Shown here one piece after another: positions 11,301-18,585 of a stretch of DNA of 59,991 nt. Made by a program: the position numbers and the translations under genes. The stretch covers positions 1-59,991 of the forward strand of contig NZ_BSTJ01000024.1 in the NCBI RefSeq assembly GCF_030269445.1. The letters run 5' to 3'. Each line of letters starts with the position of its first letter. Position 1 is the stretch's first letter. This DNA is from Actinoallomurus iriomotensis (GTDB taxonomy: Bacteria; Actinomycetota; Actinomycetes; Streptosporangiales; Streptosporangiaceae). The notes below the pieces were generated by a model that was given only the letters and a program-made list of their open reading frames with translations, made no database searches and was not told the DNA's origin.

Positions 11301-11802
11301 TGAGGACCACGTCGATGACCTGCAGGACCAGGTCAGTGAACAGCAGGGACCCCACCGCGTTGGCGAGGCCCTCCATCTGGTCGGCCGCGTCCAGGCTGCC
11401 GTCCTTGAGGATCAGCAGCATCTCCGCCGGTGGCTGCTCCTGGTCGTCCAGCCTCGTGAGCTTCTTCGCCCCGTACGACAGGCCTGAGTACCAGTTGGCC
11501 CTGTCGCCGCTGAAGTCCCGTGCCCACTCGCGGACGAAGGAGTCCCGTCCGTCTCCGACCCACGACTTGAGGTCGTTCTTGACGTCGTCGGTCCCCTGGT
11601 CGATCACCGTCTGTACGGTCGCGGCGAAGTCACGGAACGCCTGCGCCGCGTCGTAGAGCGGCTGGACCCTGCTCTTGATCCAGGGGATGTGCTGCCACGC
11701 GTAGTCCTGGGCCTGCTGTGCCGTCCACTGGCCGCCGTTGGCGGGATAGCCGCTCGTGGGCGTCGGGGTGGGCGTGGGACTCGGTACGGCGGGATAGGTC
11801 AT
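2302..11802 (-). CDS. Giant modular polymorphic-toxin-like T7SS effector with an internal JAMM motif
   Basis: 3166 residues. I see no cysteine, as expected of a protein that works outside the cell. Approximate order: Pro/Thr leader and WXG-like helical region (1-170); hydrophobic helices (155-245); beta-rich repeats resembling RHS/YD toxins (385-560); several alpha/beta modules of about 130 residues (740-1180); a segment with HVHPHWLPATGPSMGD near 1383-1400, matching the JAMM metalloprotease pattern H-x-H-x7-S-x2-D; a segment with YHPHKH and a following helix and strands near 1820-1930 that could be a BECR-type RNase fold; a long coiled coil (1970-2330); an unrecognised domain (2480-2910); and a Pro/Arg-rich tail. 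No signal peptide. It lies between the WXG-like partner and the EccA-like gene, which suggests T7SS export. Domain limits are estimates and neither enzyme activity is proven. It could also be a large surface protein. Confidence 0.8.
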   Translation of the reverse strand: MTYPAVPSPTPTPTPTSGYPANGGQWTAQQAQDYAWQHIPWIKSRVQPLYDAAQAFRDFAATVQTVIDQGTDDVKNDLKSWVGDGRDSFVREWARDFSGDRANWYSGLSYGAKKLTRLDDQEQPPAEMLLILKDGSLDAADQMEGLANAVGSLLFTDLVLQVIDVVLTVVTVLVPIAGLFGKIGEMIFMKGVEEVSVQAAKEVAVQFVKTSITAALKNLAEMTAKNLALQLLKGAIVGAGIDIGFQIFNQNAFNQIYSSMMGEEPPPFQANINVVEVIESAAVGAASEGFTHWATPKINALTKDSEFWQSGAGQRAINASLAIGTGLGTDAALQGFHIAMGWQKGWNWEQSAQNVAIGVFSGFHPPHTPPPDGFTVRQDHPGGYTKTWQFTEHNGTLSVLDPRTGREVGTGHWNDGAIDVTYKDGGFEKVTLAGTHVDHLTNGTQTVRLVDPKTGKLTDVQMPTKTLTSYGVDGAGQQHFERQATYYANGTAEIRDEHGIYQTQHRLDHSITVDPETGKIIQYDGKSGTLDPSVLRLPEGSVVTVNDQGIVTSVMRPGGDRAVDLYALGPDGHLDRVGTLRQNGDGLLTMTDDPGHRTTVETKDATYSAADTPVDRTGRGAPTSEYRLPTRRETGTMWEQRENPLFTLHKGQVTPVVPTTREQAHATPVSELQPTEHTAPSLPDAPEQRQHGASDETPGVTPDLATAQSLNSVLGSVHPDWMRGAVDAFTSVAPGGRETFRMPVPGTKDPITVTVTRDPATRATTLTLDPDGPAAALDRTRLAPGIEDSLRKIADATGTGFRVEVPGGEAGSRAFGFHPSEGAHAFHQVLESISVARGEPVRTTVDLGEGTRVSFTPRVVREPGRRETIRLTDLEVEGDAMPEHEAVNRMRSLVTDLADALGRRVEVIHGDGPGVRGENILLAHIPDLPVHTAPVVAPTGAELFPPVESGRPPVLPAPVRQPSSVPEFGRGEVAEYVAAVYQTGGEIQRFSFPIEHEGTTAFVDVTGDVDIRTGEVTLRLAPGENAEALRGRIPREVVVAQAEETLRGIAERLPGSLTVHNGELDVVLNPPKVAHAPGEGGAYGVRVEDMRAIHGAALLPGGDKRVTVHVPPDVTPENAAYEISWTTRYVLGGDGEARLVLHEPMVDRTLPDGTRTYGPLESLSETERSEVFGPIQRLLEQVSGRPVDVVGAESARVQPETMKVGEVGVTSGKPEQVVPKIATSPEQTAAKVPLPKPRVLTQAEPGGNNVPDYPQAEVFSKNNGLKPLSPNATRPLNPYGPVEPLPKGQDFGPNNLPPGDVYPELPWAAPGKLVVVPDVDPSAVLHPDSPAFERLWKALWHLNLDTHLEHNVVEFEDGSFHIVEAGKYALLDDGSLAIKRIWMHVHPHWLPATGPSMGDLRFLGMSPGQKSAILIEQGLHPYEYEVPDAVRAVLGLPPAGTSIDVGPRIAALRDLLTTPDEDLVVRLDGLVDALARDSSRLPPDAARASLIGDVKDIAADLAETPTPQLREALGERLQLLEQHLRGGTASPLADDLSHRESAGLEADEVKLLPSPRFRDKVADVAGLDKVLKLLGKEGGAGFSDITLHEIFGPDNPAGIKRIVDAVLRNPFVTVPKPPREPVAPKEPAPPGVPEDQAPKQWEKYRQALEIHEKYKLPRYAKEMAEYPAKLRAYEDLRAANTRLVRKASAFALRYARRTALPLDQTKFGNLYEYYGALFTEFTLHPDWFGHVDDSGRPLAPLQRNDSAALVAYGRKFDDIIGERFRLEFAQASAKPNNFVSEAFLQELAAVDFDDPMVRQRFAQEIHAKLIGIADDINFGNPAAAAYHPHKHAPGLVPSPNERNFPAGGYMRSVAEAMRAGHVATIERMRNGSVMVEVHATLPHADGEGKGTVTTKSIVFVEARSGRIVLATHQAERDTKATVGTEPDAIATQVAKRVDVEVPEARPLPEQHRPASTEPAPETHLPAQAENVEASIATRRQHLETVTARLAELAKSPLTRIHESMELVRRLTRTYQGHLDAAGAKLAEFRATALRMPVRGPIGRDDVLRFRQESLDRLSRTALGDIEEVARLERLVDRARRVVTLSAEMTSAVDDLFKDFADPAALPEAQRRMAEDVRQSVIDAVKVHEYLSRHGLAGLAEGGSEALRTDLLSRLPEVERTVHELRSELHRLDTESPAGDAAQARHQEVVARLEAALSERDRLDRAGRRYLQAHPELLPVEEAVSRTRVGGLEAALAEATSRGDGTAAGVILDDLGRARDQLRWIESRRAMTDLRSHIDEVRAQADAARHAGDTARVTELESRLAELERALGSLRSVPGATRSVEYALGRLAGIDAGPAASEQERGRALHRLVTKLWKLHDEGHVALDPDALRKAAAGDDDALAGLLDQVRRAGEPETILSQAGVHGPVEHSPEPTRPLPVDPRSRTVRAALADSRKASPKLWRLGHLERQAAKLETTDPVKAARLRAKKADLTVQIKKLLDPVEPLAEKVIADEMAARPDVAFVQAAIDEAPALHSLWNGDVIDVASRHVGEAYRPVANERVNLDWQRRQDETYIQTRGEAQRLDAADGRELFRHMAQVMGGGRKGLLGGHVAATLGDPRSWQGVTTTDLDVPVIRKVHLTHREIIKDWLTGRQPWPDPIGGILPVDSKILHSRHTVATPNGVELTVEVYRHQSLIIDSGRVTEGGLSMLRIDGGLGDGILPFWHMLKPVDVPIELGPITLKVSVPVGPNLDLQYIPGLRRDFHLYDQVGRETIVTRYGPGPRDFWVYETPASELRPAGDVFQTEQFYTKWGVQLATFPTVQVAATVPGIPPNERPALFQFGGVGLVQVTGEFSLFFDPHTGHFLQPDWTVGAEALTGLFASVPDVIGGVRIHPDLHGFLGWGPSPGTVPWNRVRTFDLKPWIEHYGRRLLLKTPGVKNVIHERLAATERAALATAEAKAAEETRIGRLLESLKNPSPVPPPAGETPPKVADVLRGEMRALVTDAGKRVRAAVEAGAIGPEEQARIETLVGRVQRLADGSGAIPREVLQRHAPAIRELRKWLGRLPVPDVPAKPVPGAHTPGGAAGEARPQAAFRVPPRPRPSLPGDTDGRPRVRPDALPRRVVLQPEPSGSWSRPLRERPPQGLPSRHDARPQNPPGPRKLRLMPITRTADEPHLSPDEPEPGTK

Positions 11803-11814
11803 CGTGGCCCCGCC

Positions 11815-13578
11815 TCAGCTCTTCTTGAAGAACGGGCTGCGCGGATCGCTCGTGTCGAAGTACCAGTACGGGTAGTGATCCGACATGTCCTGCCCGTTCT
11901 GGTAGCGCGCCTGGTCCATCGCCGACCTCGGGTCGACCGCCGTCACCCCGAAGGGGGCGAGGTTGGCGTTCTCCTGCTGGATGTACGCCGAGGCCGTCTG
12001 GCGCAGACCGCCGGCCTGGGCGGTGAGCCCGTTCATGACCTGGAGCGCGGCGTCGCTGTGACTGTTCGTCGTGTCGGTGTACTGCTGGTGGAAGTCCGCG
12101 AGGTTCTCGTCGTCCCCGAAGACGTCGTCGACCTTCAGATCGGCGATCTTCCCGTACAGCTTCGCCCAGGCGCCGGACAGCGTCTGGTACAGGTCGTCCA
12201 TGTGCCCGGCCAGGGTTCCGAGCTCGTTGACGTTCACCGAGAACGAACTGGCGATCCCGTAGATCGTGGCGGCGGCCTCGACCGGCGTCAGGTGCTGACC
12301 GTTGACGTCGTAGCCGTCCTTCTGCCAGAAGGAGTCAGGCAGCAGGGGAATGTCCTTGCCGTCCGCCGGCGGAAGCTTGACGCCGTTCTTGGCCATCTCG
12401 TCACGGAGGATCTTGTCGCGCTGCTCGGGGGTCAGCGACAGCGGGTCGTACCAAAGCCGCTGGTCATCCGTCATCTCCGGGTAGGTGTAGTCGTAGGTGT
12501 ACGTCGGCTCGCCGCCCGGCGTCTGTGTCGCCGACCGCGGCTGGACCCCATCGGCCGGTGTGGTGTCGTCCTGCCCCGCTCCCTGCGCCGTGGCGTCGGT
12601 CCCGGTCGCCGGCCGTTCCGCCGAGAGCGGGACCACGTTCCCGGAGGCGTCGGTGGTGGCGACCGGATTCCCGGACGCGTCATAGAGGATCGATCCCGGG
12701 GCATCCGACGACGGCGTGCCACCGGAAATCGGGCTGAACCGCCCAGAGTCGTCCACGGTCCCCGCCGGATGACCGGACGAGTCGTACAGGACGGTGGGAG
12801 CGGCGTCGGCCGACGTGGCCCGGTCGGAGATCTCGCCGCCGAGCGGCTGGCTGGACGTGTCGTACGGCCGGTCTCGCGTGTCCTGAGAGCCGGTCCAGCC
12901 GACCGTGTCCTGCTGGGGCGAGGCAGGGTCCGTTCCGTGATGCCCGTGCGTGCTCGGGGTTCCGGCGGCGGTGGGCGACTGCGCGGCCGGGTCCGGCACC
13001 TGCTTGCCGGGCGAGCCGGGGTCGGAGCCTTGCATCAGTGACGCGGTCCCCGGATCCAGGGGCGTGTATCCCTGGTCGCCCGGCCCCGGTGGAACACCTG
13101 CCCCGGGGTGGACCGGACCCTGATGCGAGGTGTGCGAGGAGGGAGCGTGGCCATCGGCATGGCCCCCGCTGAGCAGACCTGCGGCGGCGACGCCGCCCAG
13201 GCCCGCCGCCGCCCCCAGACCGAGCGTCCGGGCCGGGCCGGCCCCGCCGGTTCCGGCGGAGTCCGGCGGGCCGGCGTGTGGATCCGTCCCAGGGTCGGCC
13301 GGTTTCTTCGACCGCACGGTGGGCGTACCCGTCCCAGGGACGGCCGGGCGCCCTGCCGTGGGCGTGGACGGCTCGGCGCGTACGGTCGATCGTGTCCGCG
13401 CCTCAGGCGCGGCCAGGGCGTCGTCCGGCGTCTCGCCGATCGCGACCGCGGCGCCGACCGCGGCACCCGCGGCCAGAGTCTTCGCGCGCTCCGCGTCATC
13501 GCCGTCCCGGACGGCGCGCTCGTCCGGCTCGGTTCCCTCCTCGGGCGCGGGTCCCGGGCTGTTGACCTCTTCTGCCAC
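11815..13578 (-). CDS. Disordered/WXG-like T7SS partner protein
   Basis: 587 residues from a GTG at 13578 preceded by GGGGTGG; an upstream ATG at 13653 would add an Arg-rich leader with no good ribosome site. Residues 1-330 are low-complexity, rich in Gly, Pro, Ser and Asp. They include a hydrophobic Gly/Ala stretch (LGLGAAAGLGGVAAAGLL) and two copies of a repeat of the form L-Y-D-x-S-G-x-P-x-x-T-x-D-x-S-G. The last 170 residues are helical and resemble an extended WXG/LXG domain. The gene ends 12 bp before the giant protein and starts 136 bp after the EccC stop, so it is probably co-transcribed with both. It may be a co-secreted partner or chaperone of the giant effector. That role is inferred from position; the family was not recognised. 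Confidence 0.75.
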   Translation of the reverse strand: MAEEVNSPGPAPEEGTEPDERAVRDGDDAERAKTLAAGAAVGAAVAIGETPDDALAAPEARTRSTVRAEPSTPTAGRPAVPGTGTPTVRSKKPADPGTDPHAGPPDSAGTGGAGPARTLGLGAAAGLGGVAAAGLLSGGHADGHAPSSHTSHQGPVHPGAGVPPGPGDQGYTPLDPGTASLMQGSDPGSPGKQVPDPAAQSPTAAGTPSTHGHHGTDPASPQQDTVGWTGSQDTRDRPYDTSSQPLGGEISDRATSADAAPTVLYDSSGHPAGTVDDSGRFSPISGGTPSSDAPGSILYDASGNPVATTDASGNVVPLSAERPATGTDATAQGAGQDDTTPADGVQPRSATQTPGGEPTYTYDYTYPEMTDDQRLWYDPLSLTPEQRDKILRDEMAKNGVKLPPADGKDIPLLPDSFWQKDGYDVNGQHLTPVEAAATIYGIASSFSVNVNELGTLAGHMDDLYQTLSGAWAKLYGKIADLKVDDVFGDDENLADFHQQYTDTTNSHSDAALQVMNGLTAQAGGLRQTASAYIQQENANLAPFGVTAVDPRSAMDQARYQNGQDMSDHYPYWYFDTSDPRSPFFKKS

Positions 13579-13713
13579 AACACCACCCCGATCAACGTCT
13601 GAGCTGGGATGCCCGGGTGAGCGCGCGGCACGGCGAACGCTTCTCGGACGCATCCCATGATGAGAGCCCGATGTGCGCGATCCCGAAGGTCAGAACACGC
13701 ACCGTCTCCACGC

Positions 13714-16700
13714 TCACGACGCGGGCTCATCGCCCGCGGCGAGCGGGTCCACCGGCGCCTGTGCGGTCTGCACGAGCACCGGACGCTGCTTGCGGCGCAC
13801 CAGGAGCCCACGCCCCGGCGGTTGTGCCGTCGCACGCACGTTCCCGAGTACCGGCCCCTCGCCGGGATCACCGGACATGACCAGTCCGGGCTGGCGGAGT
13901 TCGCGCAGCCGGCCGAGCAGCGGCTCGAAGCCGCCGCGCGCCATCCCGCCGACCCGCCTGGCGAGCACCACGTGCAGGCCGAGGTCATGCCCTTGCGCGA
14001 GCAGGTCGACCAGAGGCAACAGGGGATTGCCCGACGGCGAGGCGACGAGGTCGTAGTCGTCGACGACGACATAGAACTCCGGGCCGGTCCACCACGAGCG
14101 CTCCGCCAGGACCTTCGGGGTCAGCGTGGCCGGGGGCAACCGCTCGACGATGCCGTCGGCGAGCTCCTTGACCGCCGCGGCCGCCGCCGGAGCCGCGCCG
14201 CAGTAGGCCCAGGTCTGCTCCTGCCGTACGGCGCCGAGCAGCGTGCGCCGGTAGTCGATGACGAGGAACATCGCCTCCTGGCCGCCTCTGCGAGCCTGGA
14301 GTCCGGCGAGCCAGGACCGCAGGAACGTGGTCTTGCCCGACTCGGCGTCGCCGAGCACCACGAAGTGCGAGTCGGCCCCGGCGAGGTCGAGGTGGACGGG
14401 CCCGAGCTCCAGCTCGTCGATGCCGATCGGCACCCCGCGTTCGGTGTCCTCACCGGGCCCGGGCAGGTGGGCGTGCGACAGCTCGGCCGGAAGCAGCCGG
14501 ATCGGCGGTGCGGCCGGTCCCTGCCAGGCCGACGCCGCGGCACTCACGACCTCCTCGACGGACGTCCCGAGTTCGGGGAGCGCCACTTGGACGTGGTCGC
14601 CCTCCATCGTGAGCGCGCGTCCCGGCGCACCGGAGGGCAGGGACGCCGCGGCCTTGCGGTTGATCTGTGAGTCGGCGGGATCGTTGAGGCGGAACTCCAT
14701 CCGGCCGCCGATGTTGTCGCGAAGCTGCGGGCGCAGCTCCATCCACCGGTTCGCCGCGATGACCAGGTGAACGCCGACGCGCTGCCCGCGCGCGGCGATG
14801 TCGAGAATCTGCGGATCGAGATCCTCGAGCTCGGTGCGCACGGCGCCCCAGCCGTCGATCACGAGCAGGACGTCGGCGACGGCCTCCGGCGGAAGGTCCC
14901 TCTCGCCGCGACGGCGGCGCATGGTCTCGGCGGAGTCGATCCCCAGCTCGCGGAACCGTTCGTCGCGCTCGTCGACCAGCTTCCAGATCTGCCCGACCAC
15001 GCGGCGAACCTTGTCGGGCTCCAGCCGTCCGCTGACCGCGCCGACGTGCGGTGCTCCGGCCAGGGCGAACAGCGACCCGCCGCCGTAGTCGATGACATAG
15101 GCGTTGAGCTCTCGCGGTGTGTGGGTGACCAGGGCGGACAGCAGCATGGTGCGCAGGAACGTGCTCTTGCCGGTCTGCGGCGCCCCCACCACGGCGAGGT
15201 GGCCGGCCCACCGGGTGAAGTCGACGCCGAACGGACGCTGTGCCTGGGCCTCGGGCAGATCGAGGACGCCGACCGGCACCGCGCCCAGGCCCGCACCGGT
15301 CCAGCCGCGGGCCTGGAGTCCACGGCGCGGATCACGCTCAAGCGGAGGGAGCAGGCGCCCGAGCGGGATCTTCGGGTCCAGCGGCGGAAGCCAGACCTGG
15401 TGAGCGGGTGACGCGCCGGCGGCACGGATCAGCGTGACCGCGGTCGCCATCTCGGTCGGCCGCTCACCGTCACCCGATGCCGGGGCGGCCGATGCGGGCT
15501 CCGGCTCGGCCGACACCGCGCCGGCGGTGAACAGGGCGGTGCGTGGGGTGTCATCCGGCATCTCCTCGGGCGTCATGTCGGGGGCCGAGACGAGCGCGGA
15601 GCGGAACCGGTCGTAGATGGTGGTGTCGACCTTCAGGTAGGCCGAGCCCGGGACCGGGGGCAGGTGGTAGGCGTCCGGTTCGCCGATGACGACGTTGCTC
15701 TCCACCGAGCTGAACGTCCGCAGGCAGATCCGGTACGACAGGTGACTTTCCAGACCGCGCAGCCGCCCCTCCTCCAGACGCTGGCTGGAGAGCAGCAGGT
15801 GCATGCCGAGGCTGCGGCCGAGCCGCCCGATCGCCACGAACAGCTCGATGAAGTCGGGCCGGCCGGCCAGCAGTTCCCCGAACTCATCGACCACGATCAG
15901 CAGGTACGGCAGTGGGGGCGCGTCGGGTCCGAGCAGGCCCGCGGTCCGGCGGCGCTGGTACTCGCGGACGTTGTCGACGTCCCCCGCGTCGCGGAGCAGT
16001 TTCTGCCGGCGCTGCTGTTCACCGAACAGCGCCAGGTACATCCGGTCGACCATGGTGAGGTCGTCGGCCAGGTTGGTGATCATGCCGGCGACGTGTGGGA
16101 GGTCGGCGAGCCCGGCGAACGCGGCGCCGCCCTTGAAGTCGACCAGGACGAGGCTGAGCACGTCCGGCGGGTGGGTCAGCGCCAGGGCCGTCACGAGAGT
16201 GCGGAGCAACTCGCTCTTGCCGGAACCGGTCGCACCGACGACGAGGCCGTGCGGCCCCATGCCCTGCATGGCCGATTCCTTGAGGTCGAGGATCTCCGGC
16301 TGTCCGTCCCCGCTCACCCCGATCGGCACCCTGAGGACGTCGTACGGCGATGACAGCGTGGACCACATGTGGGTCACGTCGAGATGGCGGGCGGCGGGCG
16401 TGCCGAGGAGTTCGACCAGCCGCGTGGTCTCACTGAGCGCCGTGCGTGCCGCGGGGTCGTCGAGACGCAGTGGCGCCAGGCTCCGGGCGATCGCCGTGCG
16501 GAGCACGGGGTCCGATGGATCCGCCTGCCCGGTCGCCTCGCGGTCGGGCGACTCGAGCGTGAAGGCACCGTCGTCGGCGACCCGGACGCGGGTCTGGACA
16601 CGCGGCGGCTCGTCGCGCTGCACCTCGACGCAGAAGACGACGCTGACCTCCAGGGCGGGAGCGCGTTCGGCCAGTTCACCGAGGATGTCCAGGCGACCGG

Positions 16701-17682
16701 CGGGGGACGCGGCGCCATAGCCGTCGACGATCACGAGCAGGCGGCGGCGCGACTCATCGGCGGGCTGCTCGGTGAACGGCGAGGTACGGCGGCGCGCCTG
16801 GTCCCGGCGGCGTTCGAGATCCTCGGCGAGCAGTTCTCCGAACCCGTCGCCATCGGGCAGGGCGAGGACCGACTCGCCGGCTCTGGCGTGCGGAAGCCAC
16901 TTCACGAACTCCCAGTCCTCGACCTCTTTCGGATGGCACACGGCGACGAGCAGGTCGTCGGGGGCACAGAACGTCGTCAGCTCGGTGACGAGGTCGACGG
17001 CCATCGCCCGCGTGCGCACGGCGGATCCCACCAGGCTCACCACCGGCGTCTCGCGAAGGTCCAGCAGGATCGGCTGGCCGGACAGCCGGCCCGCTCGGGC
17101 GATCAGCCGTTCGGCCTCGGCGCGCAGTTCGGTGCGTCCTGCGGCGAACGGACCGTCGCCGGTCGCCTGGAACCCGATCGGGGTCGCCAGCGGCACGTCT
17201 CCCGTGCCGATCCGTACCGTGAGGAAGTCGGGGTGGTCGGGCCGCCGCTCCCACACGCGGACGCGGCTCCGGCAGATCGCCCAGCGGCCCCGCGCGTCCG
17301 GGTGGGCGAAGCCGGAGCCGACGGCCTGCATCGAGGCGACGGCGCGAGCCTGCGCGGCGGTCTTTCGCAGGTAGGCCCGGTACTCCGTCGCATCGGCCCG
17401 GCTCTTGCGACGCACCAGCGCCCGCTGCTGGTGAAACATCGCGAAACTCATGCCGATCGAGCCGACGGCCATCGTCGAGCCGATGACGATGTACAGGGGT
17501 CGCGGGTTGTAGAGCATGAACATCATGCCGCTGACGCCGCTCATCATCGGCAACAGCAGCTGGAACCACGAACCCGGCGGTGGCGCGGGGGGCTCGGCCG
17601 GTGGCGGGACGAGGACGATCGGCTCGGTGGGTACGGCCGGCGGCAGCACGCGGGCGGGCCGGTGCAGCAGGACACGGCTCAT
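13714..17682 (-). CDS. eccC: EccC-type FtsK/SpoIIIE ATPase of the type VII secretion system
   Basis: 1322 residues from ATG 17682. The N-terminus MSRVLLHRPARVLPP is typical of EccC and the ATG follows GGATG; an in-frame upstream ATG at 17835 would add an Arg-rich leader. Two membrane helices lie near residues 50-100. Three FtsK-like ATPase domains follow, with P-loops GATGSGKSE (about 482), GAPQTGKST (about 832) and GDAESGKTT (about 1110), all with the catalytic Lys. Domain 1 has a Walker B ending in VVDEFGEL. EccC is the motor that recognises C-terminal signals of WXG100 substrates and drives export through the inner membrane. This is the fused EccCa+Cb form. The gene is divergent from the WXG100/EccD operon across 173 bp and is first in the minus-strand operon. 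Confidence 0.95.
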   Translation of the reverse strand: MSRVLLHRPARVLPPAVPTEPIVLVPPPAEPPAPPPGSWFQLLLPMMSGVSGMMFMLYNPRPLYIVIGSTMAVGSIGMSFAMFHQQRALVRRKSRADATEYRAYLRKTAAQARAVASMQAVGSGFAHPDARGRWAICRSRVRVWERRPDHPDFLTVRIGTGDVPLATPIGFQATGDGPFAAGRTELRAEAERLIARAGRLSGQPILLDLRETPVVSLVGSAVRTRAMAVDLVTELTTFCAPDDLLVAVCHPKEVEDWEFVKWLPHARAGESVLALPDGDGFGELLAEDLERRRDQARRRTSPFTEQPADESRRRLLVIVDGYGAASPAGRLDILGELAERAPALEVSVVFCVEVQRDEPPRVQTRVRVADDGAFTLESPDREATGQADPSDPVLRTAIARSLAPLRLDDPAARTALSETTRLVELLGTPAARHLDVTHMWSTLSSPYDVLRVPIGVSGDGQPEILDLKESAMQGMGPHGLVVGATGSGKSELLRTLVTALALTHPPDVLSLVLVDFKGGAAFAGLADLPHVAGMITNLADDLTMVDRMYLALFGEQQRRQKLLRDAGDVDNVREYQRRRTAGLLGPDAPPLPYLLIVVDEFGELLAGRPDFIELFVAIGRLGRSLGMHLLLSSQRLEEGRLRGLESHLSYRICLRTFSSVESNVVIGEPDAYHLPPVPGSAYLKVDTTIYDRFRSALVSAPDMTPEEMPDDTPRTALFTAGAVSAEPEPASAAPASGDGERPTEMATAVTLIRAAGASPAHQVWLPPLDPKIPLGRLLPPLERDPRRGLQARGWTGAGLGAVPVGVLDLPEAQAQRPFGVDFTRWAGHLAVVGAPQTGKSTFLRTMLLSALVTHTPRELNAYVIDYGGGSLFALAGAPHVGAVSGRLEPDKVRRVVGQIWKLVDERDERFRELGIDSAETMRRRRGERDLPPEAVADVLLVIDGWGAVRTELEDLDPQILDIAARGQRVGVHLVIAANRWMELRPQLRDNIGGRMEFRLNDPADSQINRKAAASLPSGAPGRALTMEGDHVQVALPELGTSVEEVVSAAASAWQGPAAPPIRLLPAELSHAHLPGPGEDTERGVPIGIDELELGPVHLDLAGADSHFVVLGDAESGKTTFLRSWLAGLQARRGGQEAMFLVIDYRRTLLGAVRQEQTWAYCGAAPAAAAAVKELADGIVERLPPATLTPKVLAERSWWTGPEFYVVVDDYDLVASPSGNPLLPLVDLLAQGHDLGLHVVLARRVGGMARGGFEPLLGRLRELRQPGLVMSGDPGEGPVLGNVRATAQPPGRGLLVRRKQRPVLVQTAQAPVDPLAAGDEPAS

Positions 17683-17760
17683 GGACACATCCAGGCGTGA
17701 GACGGACGACGCGGTGGTGGGACGACCCGCGACACCGTCCGGCCCAGTATCTCCCCGGAC

Positions 17761-17794
17761 CCCCGCGCGTTCCGAGGGAGCGGAACGCGCGGGG
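17761..17794. promoter_or_regulatory. Perfect 14-bp inverted repeat in the EccC/WXG100 divergent promoter region
   Basis: The arms CCCCGCGCGTTCCG (17761-17774) and CGGAACGCGCGGGG (17781-17794) are exact reverse complements with a 6-bp centre. The repeat lies 79 bp upstream of EccC and 62 bp upstream of the first WXG100 start. Its core, GCGTTCC-N8-GGAACGC, recurs with the same spacing at 20725-20746. It could be an operator for a shared regulator or an RNA hairpin in the WXG100 leader; the repeated spacing favours an operator. Confidence 0.55.
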
Positions 17795-17855
17795 CGGCTT
17801 CGTAATCTCGCGGCGGGACGACCGCGACGCACCACTTCGCAGAGGGGAGAGTTCG

Positions 17856-18224
17856 TTGGGACTCAGGACCGGACCGCAGACCACGCCGTACCCCGGGGGC
17901 GGCGCTCCCGGCGGCAGCCGGCTGAACACCGACCTGGGCGCCATGGTGAGCGCGCAACAGTACGTGCACGACGTCGCCGACCTCATCTACGGCGAGATCC
18001 AGCGGCTCATGAGCACGATCGACGGGCTGAGCGACAACTGGAGGAGCTCGTCCGCCAGCGCGTACAACACCGCGATGGGCAACTGGAACACGCAGGCCAC
18101 CGAGCTGAAGAACGCCCTCTACAACATCGGTGACGGGCTCGCGCAGAGCCACAAGACCTACAACGAGATGGAAGAGAACAACCGCCTCGGCATCACCCAG
18201 GCCGCCGCCGGCCTGCCGTACTGA
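17856..18224 (+). CDS. WXG100-family protein (EsxA/B-like)
   Basis: 122 residues from a TTG at 17856 with AGGGGAGA five to six bases upstream. No in-frame ATG gives a full-length product: the first Met falls inside helix 1. After a 25-residue Gly/Pro leader the protein forms the usual helix-turn-helix hairpin. The turn has NWRSS, a W-x-S variant of W-x-G. The C-terminal end has YNEME, matching the YxxxD/E secretion signal read by EccC. It is the first gene of the plus-strand operon WXG100-WXG100-EccD and presumably forms the exported heterodimer with its neighbour. Confidence 0.9.
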   Translation: MGLRTGPQTTPYPGGGAPGGSRLNTDLGAMVSAQQYVHDVADLIYGEIQRLMSTIDGLSDNWRSSSASAYNTAMGNWNTQATELKNALYNIGDGLAQSHKTYNEMEENNRLGITQAAAGLPY

Positions 18225-18247
18225 GGCAACGATCCGAGGAGGAGACG

Positions 18248-18556
18248 ATGGGCACACCCGCCGATGACGGAGTCATCACCGTCCACTTCCCGTGGATGGA
18301 CACCGCGGCCGAGGATGTCCGCGCCTGCCACAACACGCTCATTCAGCAGCAGGAGGACCTCAAGGGCTTCCTGAGCCGGCTGCGTGGTGAGTGGCGAGGC
18401 GTGGGCGGAGAGAGCTGGGACCACGCGCAGCAGCGGTGGCACAACGCCGCTGATGGCCTCTACCTGGTGCTCGGCCAGCTGTACCAGGCGCTCACCGACG
18501 CGCACACCAATTACACGACCAGCGAGAAGGCGATCGAGAGCTTCTGGAGCTCCTGA
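18248..18556 (+). CDS. WXG100-family protein (EsxA/B-like), second partner
   Basis: 102 residues, ATG preceded by GAGGAGGAGACG, an excellent ribosome site. A canonical WRG turn occurs in GEWRGVGGESW, between two amphipathic helices. It begins 23 bp after the previous WXG100 gene, the tandem arrangement of esxB/esxA pairs, and is expected to form a four-helix heterodimer with it for export by EccC. It ends in AIESFWSS with no clear YxxxD/E motif, which fits being the partner carried along by the first protein. Confidence 0.92.
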   Translation: MGTPADDGVITVHFPWMDTAAEDVRACHNTLIQQQEDLKGFLSRLRGEWRGVGGESWDHAQQRWHNAADGLYLVLGQLYQALTDAHTNYTTSEKAIESFWSS

Positions 18557-18585
18557 ATCGGCCCTGCGGAGGAGGAACCGGGAAG

